Assembly: GCA_934647235.1 (NCBI GenBank)
Contig: CAKUFG010000011.1
Location: forward strand, 1-64,000
Direction: 5' to 3'
DNA length: 64,000 bases
Origin: an uncultured Clostridia bacterium
GTDB lineage: Bacteria > Bacillota > Clostridia > Christensenellales > Aristaeellaceae
In this document: positions 43,801 through 51,743 of the stretch, piece after piece
Layout: each line of letters starts with the position of its first letter
Position numbering within the stretch: the stretch's first letter is position 1
Position numbers and translations under genes: made by a program
Notes under the pieces: generated by a model
Databases searched by the model: none
What the model was told of the DNA's origin: nothing
Seen by the model: the letters and a program-made list of their open reading frames with translations, nothing else

Positions 43801-43868
43801 AAAAGCATTGCTCCTTTGCAAGTAGTTGGTATTTATTTCGACACGGATGCGCGCATTCCTGCAGCCGG

Positions 43869-43911
43869 TTGACAAATATATAGTTTGACGGTATAATATT
43901 AAACGTCTAAC
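43869..43911 (+). promoter_or_regulatory. Consensus promoter of the MarR gene with an overlapping dyad operator
   Basis: TTGACA (43869-43874), 17-base spacer, TATAAT (43892-43897): a full consensus promoter. GTTTGACG (43883-43890) and CGTCTAAC (43904-43911) form an inverted repeat (7 of 8) centred on the -10, a typical MarR-type operator position. Confidence 0.75.
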
Positions 43912-43940
43912 AGATAAACGATTGACGATGGAGAATGCCG

Positions 43941-44390
43941 ATGGAAAGCAACGCTGCTGCGGATCGCTGCGAAAAGATGATGGCCCTGCGCCGCGCGCGC
44001 ATGCGCCGCGTGCTGCTGCGCCGCGGGCTGCACCTGGGCCAACCTGAAATGCTCAGCTATATCAGCACGCATCCTGGCTGCTCACAAAAACAGATGGCCG
44101 ACAGCGCCGGTGTAACGCCTGCTTCCATTGCTGCCTCCTTCAAGCGCATGGAAAGCGCCGGGCTGATCCGCCGCCGCGCGGATACTGCCGATACCCGCTG
44201 CAACCGGGTGTATATCACTGAGCGCGGGGAGAGGGAGCTGCAGATCTGCCAGCAGGATATCGAACGGCTGAATGAGCTGATGCTGCAGGGCATCCCGCAG
44301 GAGGAATTGGATGCTTTTTGCCGCTGCATTGAGAAAATCAGCGAAAATTTACGTGAAAAAGACGAAATTTACGTGCAAAAGACGAAATGA
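43941..44390 (+). CDS. MarR-family transcriptional regulator
   Basis: The 149-residue protein has a winged helix-turn-helix (CSQKQMADSAGVTPASIAAS, then FKRMESAGLIRRRADTADTR) and flanking dimerisation helices. MarR proteins are usually autorepressors released by small ligands. ATG at 43941 is chosen because GGAG is 7 bases upstream; an ATG at 43935 would be too close. It probably represses itself and perhaps the divergent sugar isomerase gene. Confidence 0.9.
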   Translation: MESNAAADRCEKMMALRRARMRRVLLRRGLHLGQPEMLSYISTHPGCSQKQMADSAGVTPASIAASFKRMESAGLIRRRADTADTRCNRVYITERGERELQICQQDIERLNELMLQGIPQEELDAFCRCIEKISENLREKDEIYVQKTK

Positions 44391-44394
44391 GGGA

Positions 44395-44423
44395 TTGACA
44401 AACCCCAAAGGCTGGGGTATACT
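44395..44423 (+). promoter_or_regulatory. Promoter of the thrS T-box transcript
   Basis: TTGACA (44395-44400), 17-base spacer, TATACT (44418-44423), starting 5 bases after the MarR gene stop. The spacer contains the dyad CCCC-N7-GGGG. Confidence 0.85.
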
Positions 44424-44429
44424 ACCCAT

Positions 44430-44653
44430 ATCCTTGAGATGAAGGCGGACATGCCGCCGCAGGGAACCGAAAGAGAGCGTGCGCCATCGGCTGAAAGCGT
44501 GCGCAGGGGAAATGCGGATGGATACCACCGCCCGATCAATGCGGGACGCGCCCGTTACAGCGCCGAACGAGTGGTTTTACAACAACAAGGGTGGAACCGC
44601 GGATGCGAAGGCTGCATTCGTCCCTGTATGACGGGGATCGAGTGCTTTTTTAT
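44430..44653 (+). promoter_or_regulatory. T-box leader of thrS (transcription attenuator)
   Basis: The leader has the hairpin GGCGG-ACATG-CCGCC, the F-box-like AGAGAGCGTGCGCCATCGG (from 44472), the T-box AGGGTGGAACCGCG (44588-44601), and a terminator (GCATTCGTCCC with GGGGATCGAGTGC) ending in TTTTTTATTT. Only about 42 nt precede the F-box element. The ACA in the first hairpin loop is a Thr codon, but the ileS leader has a similar GGACA, so this may be structural. Confidence 0.88.
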
Positions 44654-44673
44654 TTGCAAGGAGGATGAAACGC

Positions 44674-46611
44674 ATGCTGCTTACTCTGAAGGGTGAACAA
44701 AGAGAATTTGAAAACGGCCTGTCCCTGCTGGATATTGCCGGTAAGATCAGCCAACAGCTGAAAAAGGACGCGCTGTGCGCCCGCGTGGACGGCCAGATTA
44801 TGGAAATGTGGCGCACGCTGGATCATGACTGCGAAGTGGAATTCCTGACCTTTGCGGACGACGACGCCAAGCGCGTGCTGCGCCATACGGCCTCCCATGT
44901 GCTGGCCGAGGCCGTTAAGAAGCTGCGTCCCAATGTCAAGCTGGCCATCGGCCCGGCCATTGACAACGGCTTCTACTACGATTTCGATACCGATGAGCCC
45001 TTTACCAACGATTTCCTGCGCGAAGTGGAAAAGGAAATGTCCCACATCATCAAGCGCAACGACCGCATTGAGCGCTTTGAGCTGCCCCGTGCCGAGGCTA
45101 TTGCGCTGATGCAGGAAAAGGGCGAACCCTACAAGGTAGAACTGATCAACGATCTGCCTGAGGATGCGACGATTTCCTTCTATCGTCAGGGCGACTTTGT
45201 CGATCTGTGCGCCGGCCCGCACCTGGCCTCCACCGGCAAGGTCAAGGCTTTCAAGCTTACCTCCCTTGCCGGCGCGTATTGGCGCGGCAGCGAAAAGAAC
45301 AAGATGCTCCAGCGCGTATACGGCACGGCCTTCTATGATAAGGCTGAAATGGAAGCCTACCTGCAGCAGCAGGAGGAAGCCCGCAAACGCGACCACAACA
45401 AGCTGGGCCGTGAGTTGGAATACTTTACCACCGTGGACTGCATCGGCCAGGGTCTGCCTATTCTGCTGCCCAAGGGCGCGCGCGTGGTGCAGCTTCTGCA
45501 GCGCTGGGTGGAGGATGTGGAGCAGTCCCGCGGCTGCCTGCTGACCAAGACCCCGTATTTTGCCAAGCGCGAGCTGTATAAAATCTCCGGCCATTGGGAT
45601 CATTATCTGGACGGCATGTTCGTGATGGGCGATCCGAACGACGAAGCCAAGGAGTGCTTCGCCCTGCGCCCGATGACCTGCCCCTTCCAGTATCAGGTCT
45701 TTCTCAACCGTGCGCGCTCCTATCGTGATCTGCCCATGCGCCTGACCGAAACCTCCACGCTGTTCCGCAATGAGGATTCGGGTGAAATGCACGGCCTGAT
45801 CCGCGTGCGTCAGTTCACCATTTCCGAGGGCCATTACATCCTGCGCCCTGATCAGCTGGAAGAAGAATTCAAGGGCTGCCTGGAGCTGGCCAAGTACTTC
45901 CTGGGCACGGTCGGCCTGCTGGAAGACTGCACCTTCCGCTTCTCCCAGTGGGATCCTGCCAACCCCAAGAACAAGTATGAGGGCACGGCGGAGCAGTGGA
46001 ACGAAGCGCAGGCTGTAATGGGCAAGATCCTGGATCACCTGGGCGTCAAGTACACCATCGGCATCGATGAGGCCGCATTCTACGGCCCCAAGCTGGATAT
46101 CCAGTACAAGAACGTGTTCGGCAAGGAAGACACGCTGGTAACCATCCAGATCGATATGCTGCTGGCACAGCGCTTCGGCATGGAATATACCGATGCGGAC
46201 GGCCAGAAAAAACATCCCTACATCATCCATCGTACCTCCCTGGGCTGCTACGAGCGCACGCTGGCCTATCTGATTGAAAAGTACGCCGGCGCCTTCCCGC
46301 TGTGGCTGGCGCCCGAGCAGGTGCGCATCATGACCATCACCAACCGCGCGGACGATTACGCCTATCAGCTCAAGGATCGTCTGGAAAAAGAGGGCATGCG
46401 CGTAAGCGTGGACGACCGCAATGAGAAGATCGGCTTCAAGGTGCGCGAGGCGCAGACTCAGAAGATTCCCTACATGCTGGTGCTTGGCGATCAGGAAGTG
46501 GAGAACGGCACTGCCGCGCTGCGCTCCCGCAAGAACGAAAACTTCGGCGCGATGCCCGTGGCGGACATCATCGCCAAGCTGCGCGAGGAGATCGACTCCA
46601 AAGCGCGCTGA
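44674..46611 (+). CDS. thrS: Threonyl-tRNA synthetase
   Basis: This class II zinc enzyme charges tRNA-Thr. The 645 residues hold an N-terminal TGS domain (LTLKGEQREFENGLSLLDIA), the editing/SAD domain (HTASHVLAEAVKKLRP), the catalytic core with MTCPFQYQVF in place of the usual MNCPGH, motif 2 FRNEDSGEMHGLIRVRQFT, HRTSLGCYERTLAYLIE, and the anticodon domain. The zinc ligands (Cys of MTCP, His of SEGHYI, His of IHRTSLG) are kept. ATG at 44674 is chosen over 44665, which touches AGGAGG. Confidence 0.96.
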   Translation: MLLTLKGEQREFENGLSLLDIAGKISQQLKKDALCARVDGQIMEMWRTLDHDCEVEFLTFADDDAKRVLRHTASHVLAEAVKKLRPNVKLAIGPAIDNGFYYDFDTDEPFTNDFLREVEKEMSHIIKRNDRIERFELPRAEAIALMQEKGEPYKVELINDLPEDATISFYRQGDFVDLCAGPHLASTGKVKAFKLTSLAGAYWRGSEKNKMLQRVYGTAFYDKAEMEAYLQQQEEARKRDHNKLGRELEYFTTVDCIGQGLPILLPKGARVVQLLQRWVEDVEQSRGCLLTKTPYFAKRELYKISGHWDHYLDGMFVMGDPNDEAKECFALRPMTCPFQYQVFLNRARSYRDLPMRLTETSTLFRNEDSGEMHGLIRVRQFTISEGHYILRPDQLEEEFKGCLELAKYFLGTVGLLEDCTFRFSQWDPANPKNKYEGTAEQWNEAQAVMGKILDHLGVKYTIGIDEAAFYGPKLDIQYKNVFGKEDTLVTIQIDMLLAQRFGMEYTDADGQKKHPYIIHRTSLGCYERTLAYLIEKYAGAFPLWLAPEQVRIMTITNRADDYAYQLKDRLEKEGMRVSVDDRNEKIGFKVREAQTQKIPYMLVLGDQEVENGTAALRSRKNENFGAMPVADIIAKLREEIDSKAR

Positions 46612-46625
46612 CCATTGGAGGAAGC

Positions 46626-47537
46626 ATGAAAAAAGTGCTGGCGCTGCTTGTAGCGCTTGGTATGATGTTCATCGCCTGTGCCTGCTCCGCTTCGGCGGGG
46701 CAGGTTCAGGTGATGACTTCTTTTTACCCCCTGTACATATTCGCGCTCAATGTGTTTGACGGCGTGGACGGCGTTACGGTATCCTGCATGACGATGCCGT
46801 CTACCGGCTGCCTGCATGATTATCAGCTGCTGGCCAGCGACATGATGAAGCTGGCTAGGGCGGATATGCTGATCGTCTGCGGCGCGGGAATGGAAAACTA
46901 TTTGGCGGATGTGCAGGCGCAGTTTCCCAATCTGCCGGTGGTGGATTGCTCTGCGGGCATTGATCTGATTGCTGAGGATGAGCACGAGGAAGCCCATCAC
47001 CACCATCACGATGAGGATGAGGAAGCCTACAACGCTCATACCTGGCTGGACGCGCAGAACGCCATCCGGATTGTGCAGACCATCGCGCAAAGCGCTGCGG
47101 CAATGATGCCCGCGCAGGCAGATAAGATTGCGTCTAACACGCAGGCTTACTGCGAGCGGCTGACTGCGCTGGACGCGCAGATCAAGGAGCTGCTTGCGCC
47201 CGATGCAGGCAGGAGCATCGTCACATTCCATGAGGCGTTTCCCTATTTTGCCCGCGCATATGGCCTGCATATTGCCGCTGTCATGAGCGATGAGCACGAG
47301 GACAGCCTGTCGCCTAAAGCATTGCGCGAGGTGATTGAGACCGTGCGCGCGGCAGGCAATCCGCCGCTGTTTACCGAGCCCGGCAGCTCCTCCGTGGCTG
47401 CGCAGACCATCTCGCAGGAAACTGGCGCAGGCATATATGAGCTGGATCCGATCGTAACCGGCGAAGCAGCGCTGGATACCTATGAAACACGGATGCTGAA
47501 CAATGCCTATGCTTTGAAGAATGCACTTGAACAATAA
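46626..47537 (+). CDS. Zinc/manganese-type ABC importer substrate-binding lipoprotein (ZnuA-like)
   Basis: The 303-residue protein is a cluster A-I metal-binding lipoprotein with lipobox IACAC. Metal ligands appear as GCLHDYQLLASDMMKL, YNAHTWLDAQNA, TFHEAFPYFARAYGL and FTEPGSSS. A His/Asp/Glu-rich loop (HEEAHHHHHDEDEE) is typical of zinc-specific ZnuA. No permease or ATPase genes are adjacent. It starts 14 bases after thrS with GGAGG before the ATG and no terminator between, so it is likely read from the thrS T-box transcript. Confidence 0.9.
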   Translation: MKKVLALLVALGMMFIACACSASAGQVQVMTSFYPLYIFALNVFDGVDGVTVSCMTMPSTGCLHDYQLLASDMMKLARADMLIVCGAGMENYLADVQAQFPNLPVVDCSAGIDLIAEDEHEEAHHHHHDEDEEAYNAHTWLDAQNAIRIVQTIAQSAAAMMPAQADKIASNTQAYCERLTALDAQIKELLAPDAGRSIVTFHEAFPYFARAYGLHIAAVMSDEHEDSLSPKALREVIETVRAAGNPPLFTEPGSSSVAAQTISQETGAGIYELDPIVTGEAALDTYETRMLNNAYALKNALEQ

Positions 47538-47560
47538 TTGAATAGGCAATGTAAATTTTG

Positions 47561-47602
47561 AAATACCGTTGTATAAAATATATACGATGGTATTTTTATT
47601 GT
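47561..47602 (+). terminator. Terminator after the ZnuA-like gene
   Basis: AAATACCGTTGTATA (47561-47575) and TATACGATGGTATTT (47581-47595) pair over 15 positions (two G-U) around AAATA, followed by TTATTG. The surrounding DNA is AT-rich. Confidence 0.8.
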
Positions 47603-47704
47603 ATACATATGCCTTTTAGTAAACGAAATACAGTATAAAATCATCTTCTGCAGCCGATAATATTGATATCATCAAGCTTTACGATGCACAGGAGGCTGCA
47701 AGCC

Positions 47705-48313
47705 ATGTACGCCGCGTTTATGCTTTTGTGGGCGCTGCTGATTACGCCGGTATCCATGCGGCTTTTTGTTGCCTGGCATGGTCTGAGCAGCCTGCCTGGC
47801 GGGCACTTCTTGTTCAGCGTTTCCGGCCTGCGCACGTTGGTCTTCTGGCAGCTGCAGCTTCAAAATAAGCGGCTTCAGCTTCGCTGTGAGTGGCGCGGGC
47901 ATGTGCGCACATTCGCTTTGCGGCGCAAAAGGCGCAAACGTGCGGCGCGCATAAAACTGACAAAGCAGCGCGTGCAGCGCATCAGAAGGCGCGCGCTGCG
48001 CTTGCTTGAATCCAGCCTGGATATCCGCCTGACAATCGATCTGGGCCTGGCCGACGCCGCTCAGACCGCCCTTGCCTGCGGCGCGCTCACTGCTGCGCTC
48101 GGGCAGCTTCCGTGTCTGCATCTGCGCATGCTTCCCCAATACGCCCAGGGTGAGCAGCTGCATGTGCGCGGCAATTGCATACTTTTTTGCCGCCTGGGAA
48201 AACTGCTTCTGATTGCCGTGCTTTTCATTCTTTACGCGCGGCAGAAGGCAGGAGGTGCGCGCGATGCAGGAATCCCTTCATCCCATCAGCGGCGTTATGC
48301 AGACGGCGCTTGA
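47705..48313 (+). CDS. ytfI: DUF2953 family protein (YtfI-like)
   Basis: The 202-residue protein begins with a membrane segment, has a highly basic middle (RRKRRKRAARIKLTKQRVQR) and the segment LGLADAAQTALACGALTAAL, which resembles the conserved core of DUF2953. Its position directly before ytfJ matches B. subtilis ytfI-ytfJ. AGGAGG precedes the ATG at 47705. The end overlaps ytfJ by 50 bases. Function unknown; probably sporulation-linked by context. Confidence 0.75.
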   Translation: MYAAFMLLWALLITPVSMRLFVAWHGLSSLPGGHFLFSVSGLRTLVFWQLQLQNKRLQLRCEWRGHVRTFALRRKRRKRAARIKLTKQRVQRIRRRALRLLESSLDIRLTIDLGLADAAQTALACGALTAALGQLPCLHLRMLPQYAQGEQLHVRGNCILFCRLGKLLLIAVLFILYARQKAGGARDAGIPSSHQRRYADGA

Positions 48314-48668
48314 AAACATCAAGGATATGATCGACGTAAATACCGTGGTCGGCGAGCCGATGGTAACCGGCAGCGGCAGCACGGTCATACCGGTATCCAA
48401 GGTCAGCTTTGGCTTTGTGGCGGGCGGGGGCGAATACAGCCAGCCGCAGCCCGACGCAGCGCGCCCCTTTGCGGGCGGATCCGGTGCGGGTGTATCCCTC
48501 CAGCCGGTTGGCTTTCTGGTGCTCAGCCCGGAGGGCGTGCATATGCTGCCCGCGCAGAACAAGCTGCCGCTTGAGCATACCGTCACCATGATCCCCAAGC
48601 TCATCGGCGATTTGAAGGAATTGCTGACCAAGGACGATTCCCAGCCCTCGGAGGCGCAGAAATCATGA
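48264..48668 (+). CDS. ytfJ: GerW-family sporulation protein YtfJ
   Basis: The 134-residue protein has the GerW/YtfJ pattern: MQTALENIKDMIDVNTVVGE, GSTVIPVSKVSFGFVAGGGE, and a C-terminal LQPVGFLVLSPEGVHMLPAQ. It is found in endospore formers and linked to spore germination. AGGAGG lies 8 bases before the ATG at 48264. It overlaps ytfI-like by 50 bases and the carboxypeptidase gene by four (ATGA). Confidence 0.92.
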   Translation: MQESLHPISGVMQTALENIKDMIDVNTVVGEPMVTGSGSTVIPVSKVSFGFVAGGGEYSQPQPDAARPFAGGSGAGVSLQPVGFLVLSPEGVHMLPAQNKLPLEHTVTMIPKLIGDLKELLTKDDSQPSEAQKS

Positions 48669-49768
48669 AAAGATTTGCCGCCGTGCTTTTCTTTTTGATC
48701 GCTTTCCTGTATAATGGCTATGCGCGCGCGGACGCGGCGGCAGCCGTGGTGCTGGAAGCGCAAACGGGCCGCGTGCTCTATGCCGTAAACGAAACGCAGA
48801 CGCTGCCCATGGCCTCGACCACCAAGATCATGACTGCGCTGGTAGCGCTGGAAAACGCGGAGCTGAGCGATATCGTAACTGCCGGCGACAATGCTTACGG
48901 CGTGCCGGGCACCAGCATTTATCTGCAAAAGGGCGAACAGCTGACCTTGGAGCAAATGCTCTACGGCCTGATGCTTGCCAGCGGCAACGATGCGGCGGTG
49001 GCCATCGCCGAGCATGTGGGCGGCTCGGTTTCGGGCTTCTGTGATATGATGAACGCGCGTGCGCGGCAGATTGGCTGCGAAAACACGCACTTTGTCACGC
49101 CGCATGGATTGCCCGCACAGCAGCATTATACAACGGCCTGCGATCTGGCGCTGATTGCCCGAGAGGCCATGAAGAACGCGGACTTCCGGCGCATCGTATC
49201 CACCCAGCGCGCGACCATTCCCTGGCAGGGACATGATTACGACCGGGTGCTCACCAATAAGAACCGGCTGCTTTCTTCTTATCCCGGCGCGCTTGGCATC
49301 AAAACCGGCTATACCCGCGCGGCGGGGCGCTGCCTGGCATTTGCCGCCGAGCGGGACGGCATGACGCTGATTGGCACGGTGCTGGCATGCCCTGACTGGT
49401 TTGACCAGGCAGCCGCACTGCTGGATCAGACCTTTGACCGCTACGAAATGTACCAGGCGATGGCTGAAAACGAAACGGTGGCGCAATTGCCCGTGCTGGA
49501 CGGCGTGGCCGACTGGGTGGGCGTAACGCTGCGCCAGCCGCTGAGCGGCCCAGTGGCAAAGGGGACGATTCCATCCGTCCGTCTGACGCTGCCCGAAAGC
49601 CTGCAGGCGGGCTTTGGCACGCAGGAGGCAATCGGCGTGGCCGAGCTGATTGACGGCAATACAACCATCGCCACGGCGCTGCTGTATCCCGCGCAGAGCG
49701 TGGGCGAGCGTACCTTTCTCACAGAGCTCGGGCAGGCCCTCCGGGACTGGCTCGTCCTGGGCGAATAA
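48665..49768 (+). CDS. D-Ala-D-Ala carboxypeptidase (DacF/DacB-type, S11 family)
   Basis: This penicillin-binding protein trims pentapeptide stems of peptidoglycan. The 367-residue protein has a signal peptide, the SxxK motif ASTTK (S51, K54), SGN (106-108) and KTG (213-215), then a C-terminal beta-rich domain. The family normally ends in a membrane-anchoring helix; here the frame stops at VLGE just before it, while the next frame encodes a hydrophobic helix with a basic end (see findings). Next to ytfJ, a sporulation role is plausible. Confidence 0.92.
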   Translation: MKRFAAVLFFLIAFLYNGYARADAAAAVVLEAQTGRVLYAVNETQTLPMASTTKIMTALVALENAELSDIVTAGDNAYGVPGTSIYLQKGEQLTLEQMLYGLMLASGNDAAVAIAEHVGGSVSGFCDMMNARARQIGCENTHFVTPHGLPAQQHYTTACDLALIAREAMKNADFRRIVSTQRATIPWQGHDYDRVLTNKNRLLSSYPGALGIKTGYTRAAGRCLAFAAERDGMTLIGTVLACPDWFDQAAALLDQTFDRYEMYQAMAENETVAQLPVLDGVADWVGVTLRQPLSGPVAKGTIPSVRLTLPESLQAGFGTQEAIGVAELIDGNTTIATALLYPAQSVGERTFLTELGQALRDWLVLGE

Positions 49769-49861
49769 CGCGGCGTTCCTGTCTATCCTGCTGCTTTTGT
49801 GGAGCGCAGCGGATGCATACTGGCTTTACCGACTGATTAAACGAATATAGAGGTGTACAGA

Positions 49862-50569
49862 ATGAGACTGCAGAAATACCTGGCGCTGTGCGGGGTGGCA
49901 AGCCGCCGCCATGCGGAGGAAATGATTGCCCAAGGCATGGTGCAGGTGAACGGCCAGACCATCCGTGAAATGGGCGTGCAGGTGGAGGACGGCGATATTG
50001 TCTGCGTGCATGGCGAGCGTGTGCAGCCCGAGGCCGAAAAACGCTATGTGCTGTATCACAAGCCCATGGGCGAGGTAACGACCGTCAGCGATCCCAAAGG
50101 CCGCGATACCGTGATGGATCACTTTCGGGATTATCCGGTGCGGCTGTATCCCATCGGCCGGCTGGATTATGACTCCGAGGGGCTGCTGCTGCTGACCAAC
50201 GACGGCGATCTGGCCGCGCGGCTGACGCATCCCAGCCACGAGGTAGATAAAACCTATCTGGCGCGCGTGACGGGGCAGCTGTCCGAAGAGGAAATCCATC
50301 GTCTGCGCGCAGGCATAGTGCTGGACGACGGCTTCAGAACCTCGCCTGCCAAGGTGAACGTGATCCGTGTGGAAACGTTCGCATCGGCTGTGCTCATCAC
50401 CATTCACGAGGGGCATAACCGCCAGGTTCGCCGCATGATGGAAGCCGTGGGGCACAAGGTGCTGCTGCTGCGTCGGGTCAGGTTTGGCCCGATTGATCTG
50501 CGCGGCCTGGCGCGCGGGGAGTGGCGCGACCTGACGGACGCTGAAGTCCGCGCCCTGAAAGCCCTATGA
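49862..50569 (+). CDS. RsuA/RluB-type pseudouridine synthase
   Basis: The 235-residue protein has an N-terminal S4 RNA-binding domain (LQKYLALCGVASRRHAEEMI), the catalytic motif GRLDYDSEGLLLLTNDG and the C-terminal HNRQVRRMMEAVGH. It converts uridine to pseudouridine in rRNA, probably 23S (RluB-like). ATG at 49862 has AGAGG 8 bases upstream. It overlaps the next gene by four bases. The ytfJ-dac-rluB order is common in Clostridia. Confidence 0.93.
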   Translation: MRLQKYLALCGVASRRHAEEMIAQGMVQVNGQTIREMGVQVEDGDIVCVHGERVQPEAEKRYVLYHKPMGEVTTVSDPKGRDTVMDHFRDYPVRLYPIGRLDYDSEGLLLLTNDGDLAARLTHPSHEVDKTYLARVTGQLSEEEIHRLRAGIVLDDGFRTSPAKVNVIRVETFASAVLITIHEGHNRQVRRMMEAVGHKVLLLRRVRFGPIDLRGLARGEWRDLTDAEVRALKAL

Positions 50570-51174
50570 GCGCGCGCGGCTTTGAGCTGAAATCCGCACG
50601 ATTTCTGGCCGCAGACTGCCTGCGGCGCTTTTTGCTGCCCGGAGATATCGCGGTGGACGCGACCATGGGCAACGGCCACGATACGCAGACGCTGTGCGGG
50701 CTGGTGGGAGATGCCGGGCATGTGTACGCATTTGACGTGCAGGAGCAGGCTGTGGCAAACACCCGTGCGCGGCTGGAGGAGGCCGGGCTGCTGGGGCGCG
50801 CTACGCTGTTTCATTGCGGACATCAGGAGATGGCGCAGCGCGTGCCGGCTCCCGTACAATGTGTGATGTTCAATCTCGGCTGGCTGCCCGGCGGCGATAA
50901 GCGCGTAACCACCCATTGGGAGACGACGCGCACGGCCATCCTGGCTGCACTGAATCTGCTGTGCGAAGGCGGGGTGTGCGTGATCTGCGCCTATCCCGGC
51001 CATGCGGCGGGGGATGAGGAGCGCGAGTGGCTGACCAGGTGCCTGGCTGCCCTGCGCCCGCAGGATTTTAACGTGCTGCATCAGCGCTTTATCAATGCCG
51101 GCCCCGGCGCGCCGGAATGCTTTATCCTGCAGAAGCAGCCGGGAGCAAAGAAAATAACAGAACTGGAAGGATAA
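50566..51174 (+). CDS. MnmM/YtqB-like tRNA methyltransferase
   Basis: The 202-residue SAM-dependent enzyme of the YtqB family has motif I VDATMGNGHDT and FNLGWLPGGDK, both family hallmarks. B. subtilis YtqB (MnmM) methylates nm5s2U34 to mnm5s2U34 in tRNA; MnmA, which adds the 2-thio group at the same base, is encoded at 41814. Coupled to the RluB-like gene by an ATGA overlap, and closed by a terminator. Confidence 0.88.
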   Translation: MSARGFELKSARFLAADCLRRFLLPGDIAVDATMGNGHDTQTLCGLVGDAGHVYAFDVQEQAVANTRARLEEAGLLGRATLFHCGHQEMAQRVPAPVQCVMFNLGWLPGGDKRVTTHWETTRTAILAALNLLCEGGVCVICAYPGHAAGDEEREWLTRCLAALRPQDFNVLHQRFINAGPGAPECFILQKQPGAKKITELEG

Positions 51175-51180
51175 ATAACA

Positions 51181-51222
51181 TGCGGAGGGCTTTAGCGCAA
51201 AGGCCTTCCGCACGTTTGCTTT
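51181..51222 (+). terminator. Terminator after the MnmM-like gene
   Basis: TGCGGAGGGCTTT (51181-51193) and AAAGGCCTTCCGCA (51199-51212) pair with one mismatch, followed by CGTTTGCTTTAT. Confidence 0.7.
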
Positions 51223-51300
51223 ATGTTCAGTTTGCGCGTCATCGATCGCCGCGATCGTTCGGGTATTTCTTTCAATGTTTTTTTGAAGACGCGCATATTT

Positions 51301-51370
51301 GTCAAGCAAAAACACTTGACAGCCGCCGCACATGCGCGTATAATATGCCTGTCAATGCATTTTGCTTGAC
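51301..51370. promoter_or_regulatory. 70-bp centred dyad around the ylxM-ffh promoter
   Basis: GTCAAGCAAAA (51301-51311) mirrors TTTTGCTTGAC (51360-51370), and TTGACAG (51316-51322) mirrors CTGTCAA (51349-51355). Both pairs share one axis (51335.5), with equal 4-base gaps. A full-consensus promoter sits inside: TTGACA 51316-51321, 17-base spacer, TATAAT 51339-51344. This gives four GTCAA/TTGAC half-sites. Confidence 0.85.
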
Positions 51371-51380
51371 GGAGGACGAA

Positions 51381-51743
51381 ATGAGCGATGAAGTGCTGCG
51401 CAAGGTGGACGTCGATTGGCTGCTGAGCATTTACGGCGCATTGCTGACCGATAAGCAGCGCGCCATGGCCGCCCTGTATTACGATGAAGACCTTTCGCTG
51501 GCCGAAATCGCCCAGCAGGAAAACGTCAGCCGTCAATGCGTGCATGAAACGCTGCAGCGCGTGGAGCGCCAGCTTCGCAGCTGGGAAGAAAAGCTTTCCA
51601 TCCGCCGGCGGCTCACCCAGGTTGAAAATGAACTGAACCAGGCGATCAGCGCCCTGCCGCAGGAGCATGCGGCGCAGGCGCGCAGCCATATGGAAAAGGC
51701 GCTTCGCCTTTTGAACGACGAGGAGGAACTCCATGGCCTTTGA
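51381..51743 (+). CDS. ylxM: YlxM/p13-family helix-turn-helix protein
   Basis: The 120-residue protein has a sigma-70 region 4-like helix-turn-helix (LTDKQRAMAALYYDEDLSLA, then EIAQQENVSRQCVHETLQR) and a C-terminal helical region. YlxM is encoded before ffh in many Gram-positive bacteria and is thought to modulate SRP GTPase activity. GGAGG lies 5 bases before the ATG. It overlaps ffh by 11 bases. Confidence 0.93.
   Translation: MSDEVLRKVDVDWLLSIYGALLTDKQRAMAALYYDEDLSLAEIAQQENVSRQCVHETLQRVERQLRSWEEKLSIRRRLTQVENELNQAISALPQEHAAQARSHMEKALRLLNDEEELHGL

Noticed and set aside
49650..49850. A separate small membrane protein gene after the carboxypeptidase
   Set aside because: No start codon with a ribosome site lies before the hydrophobic stretch; a displaced carboxypeptidase anchor explains it better.
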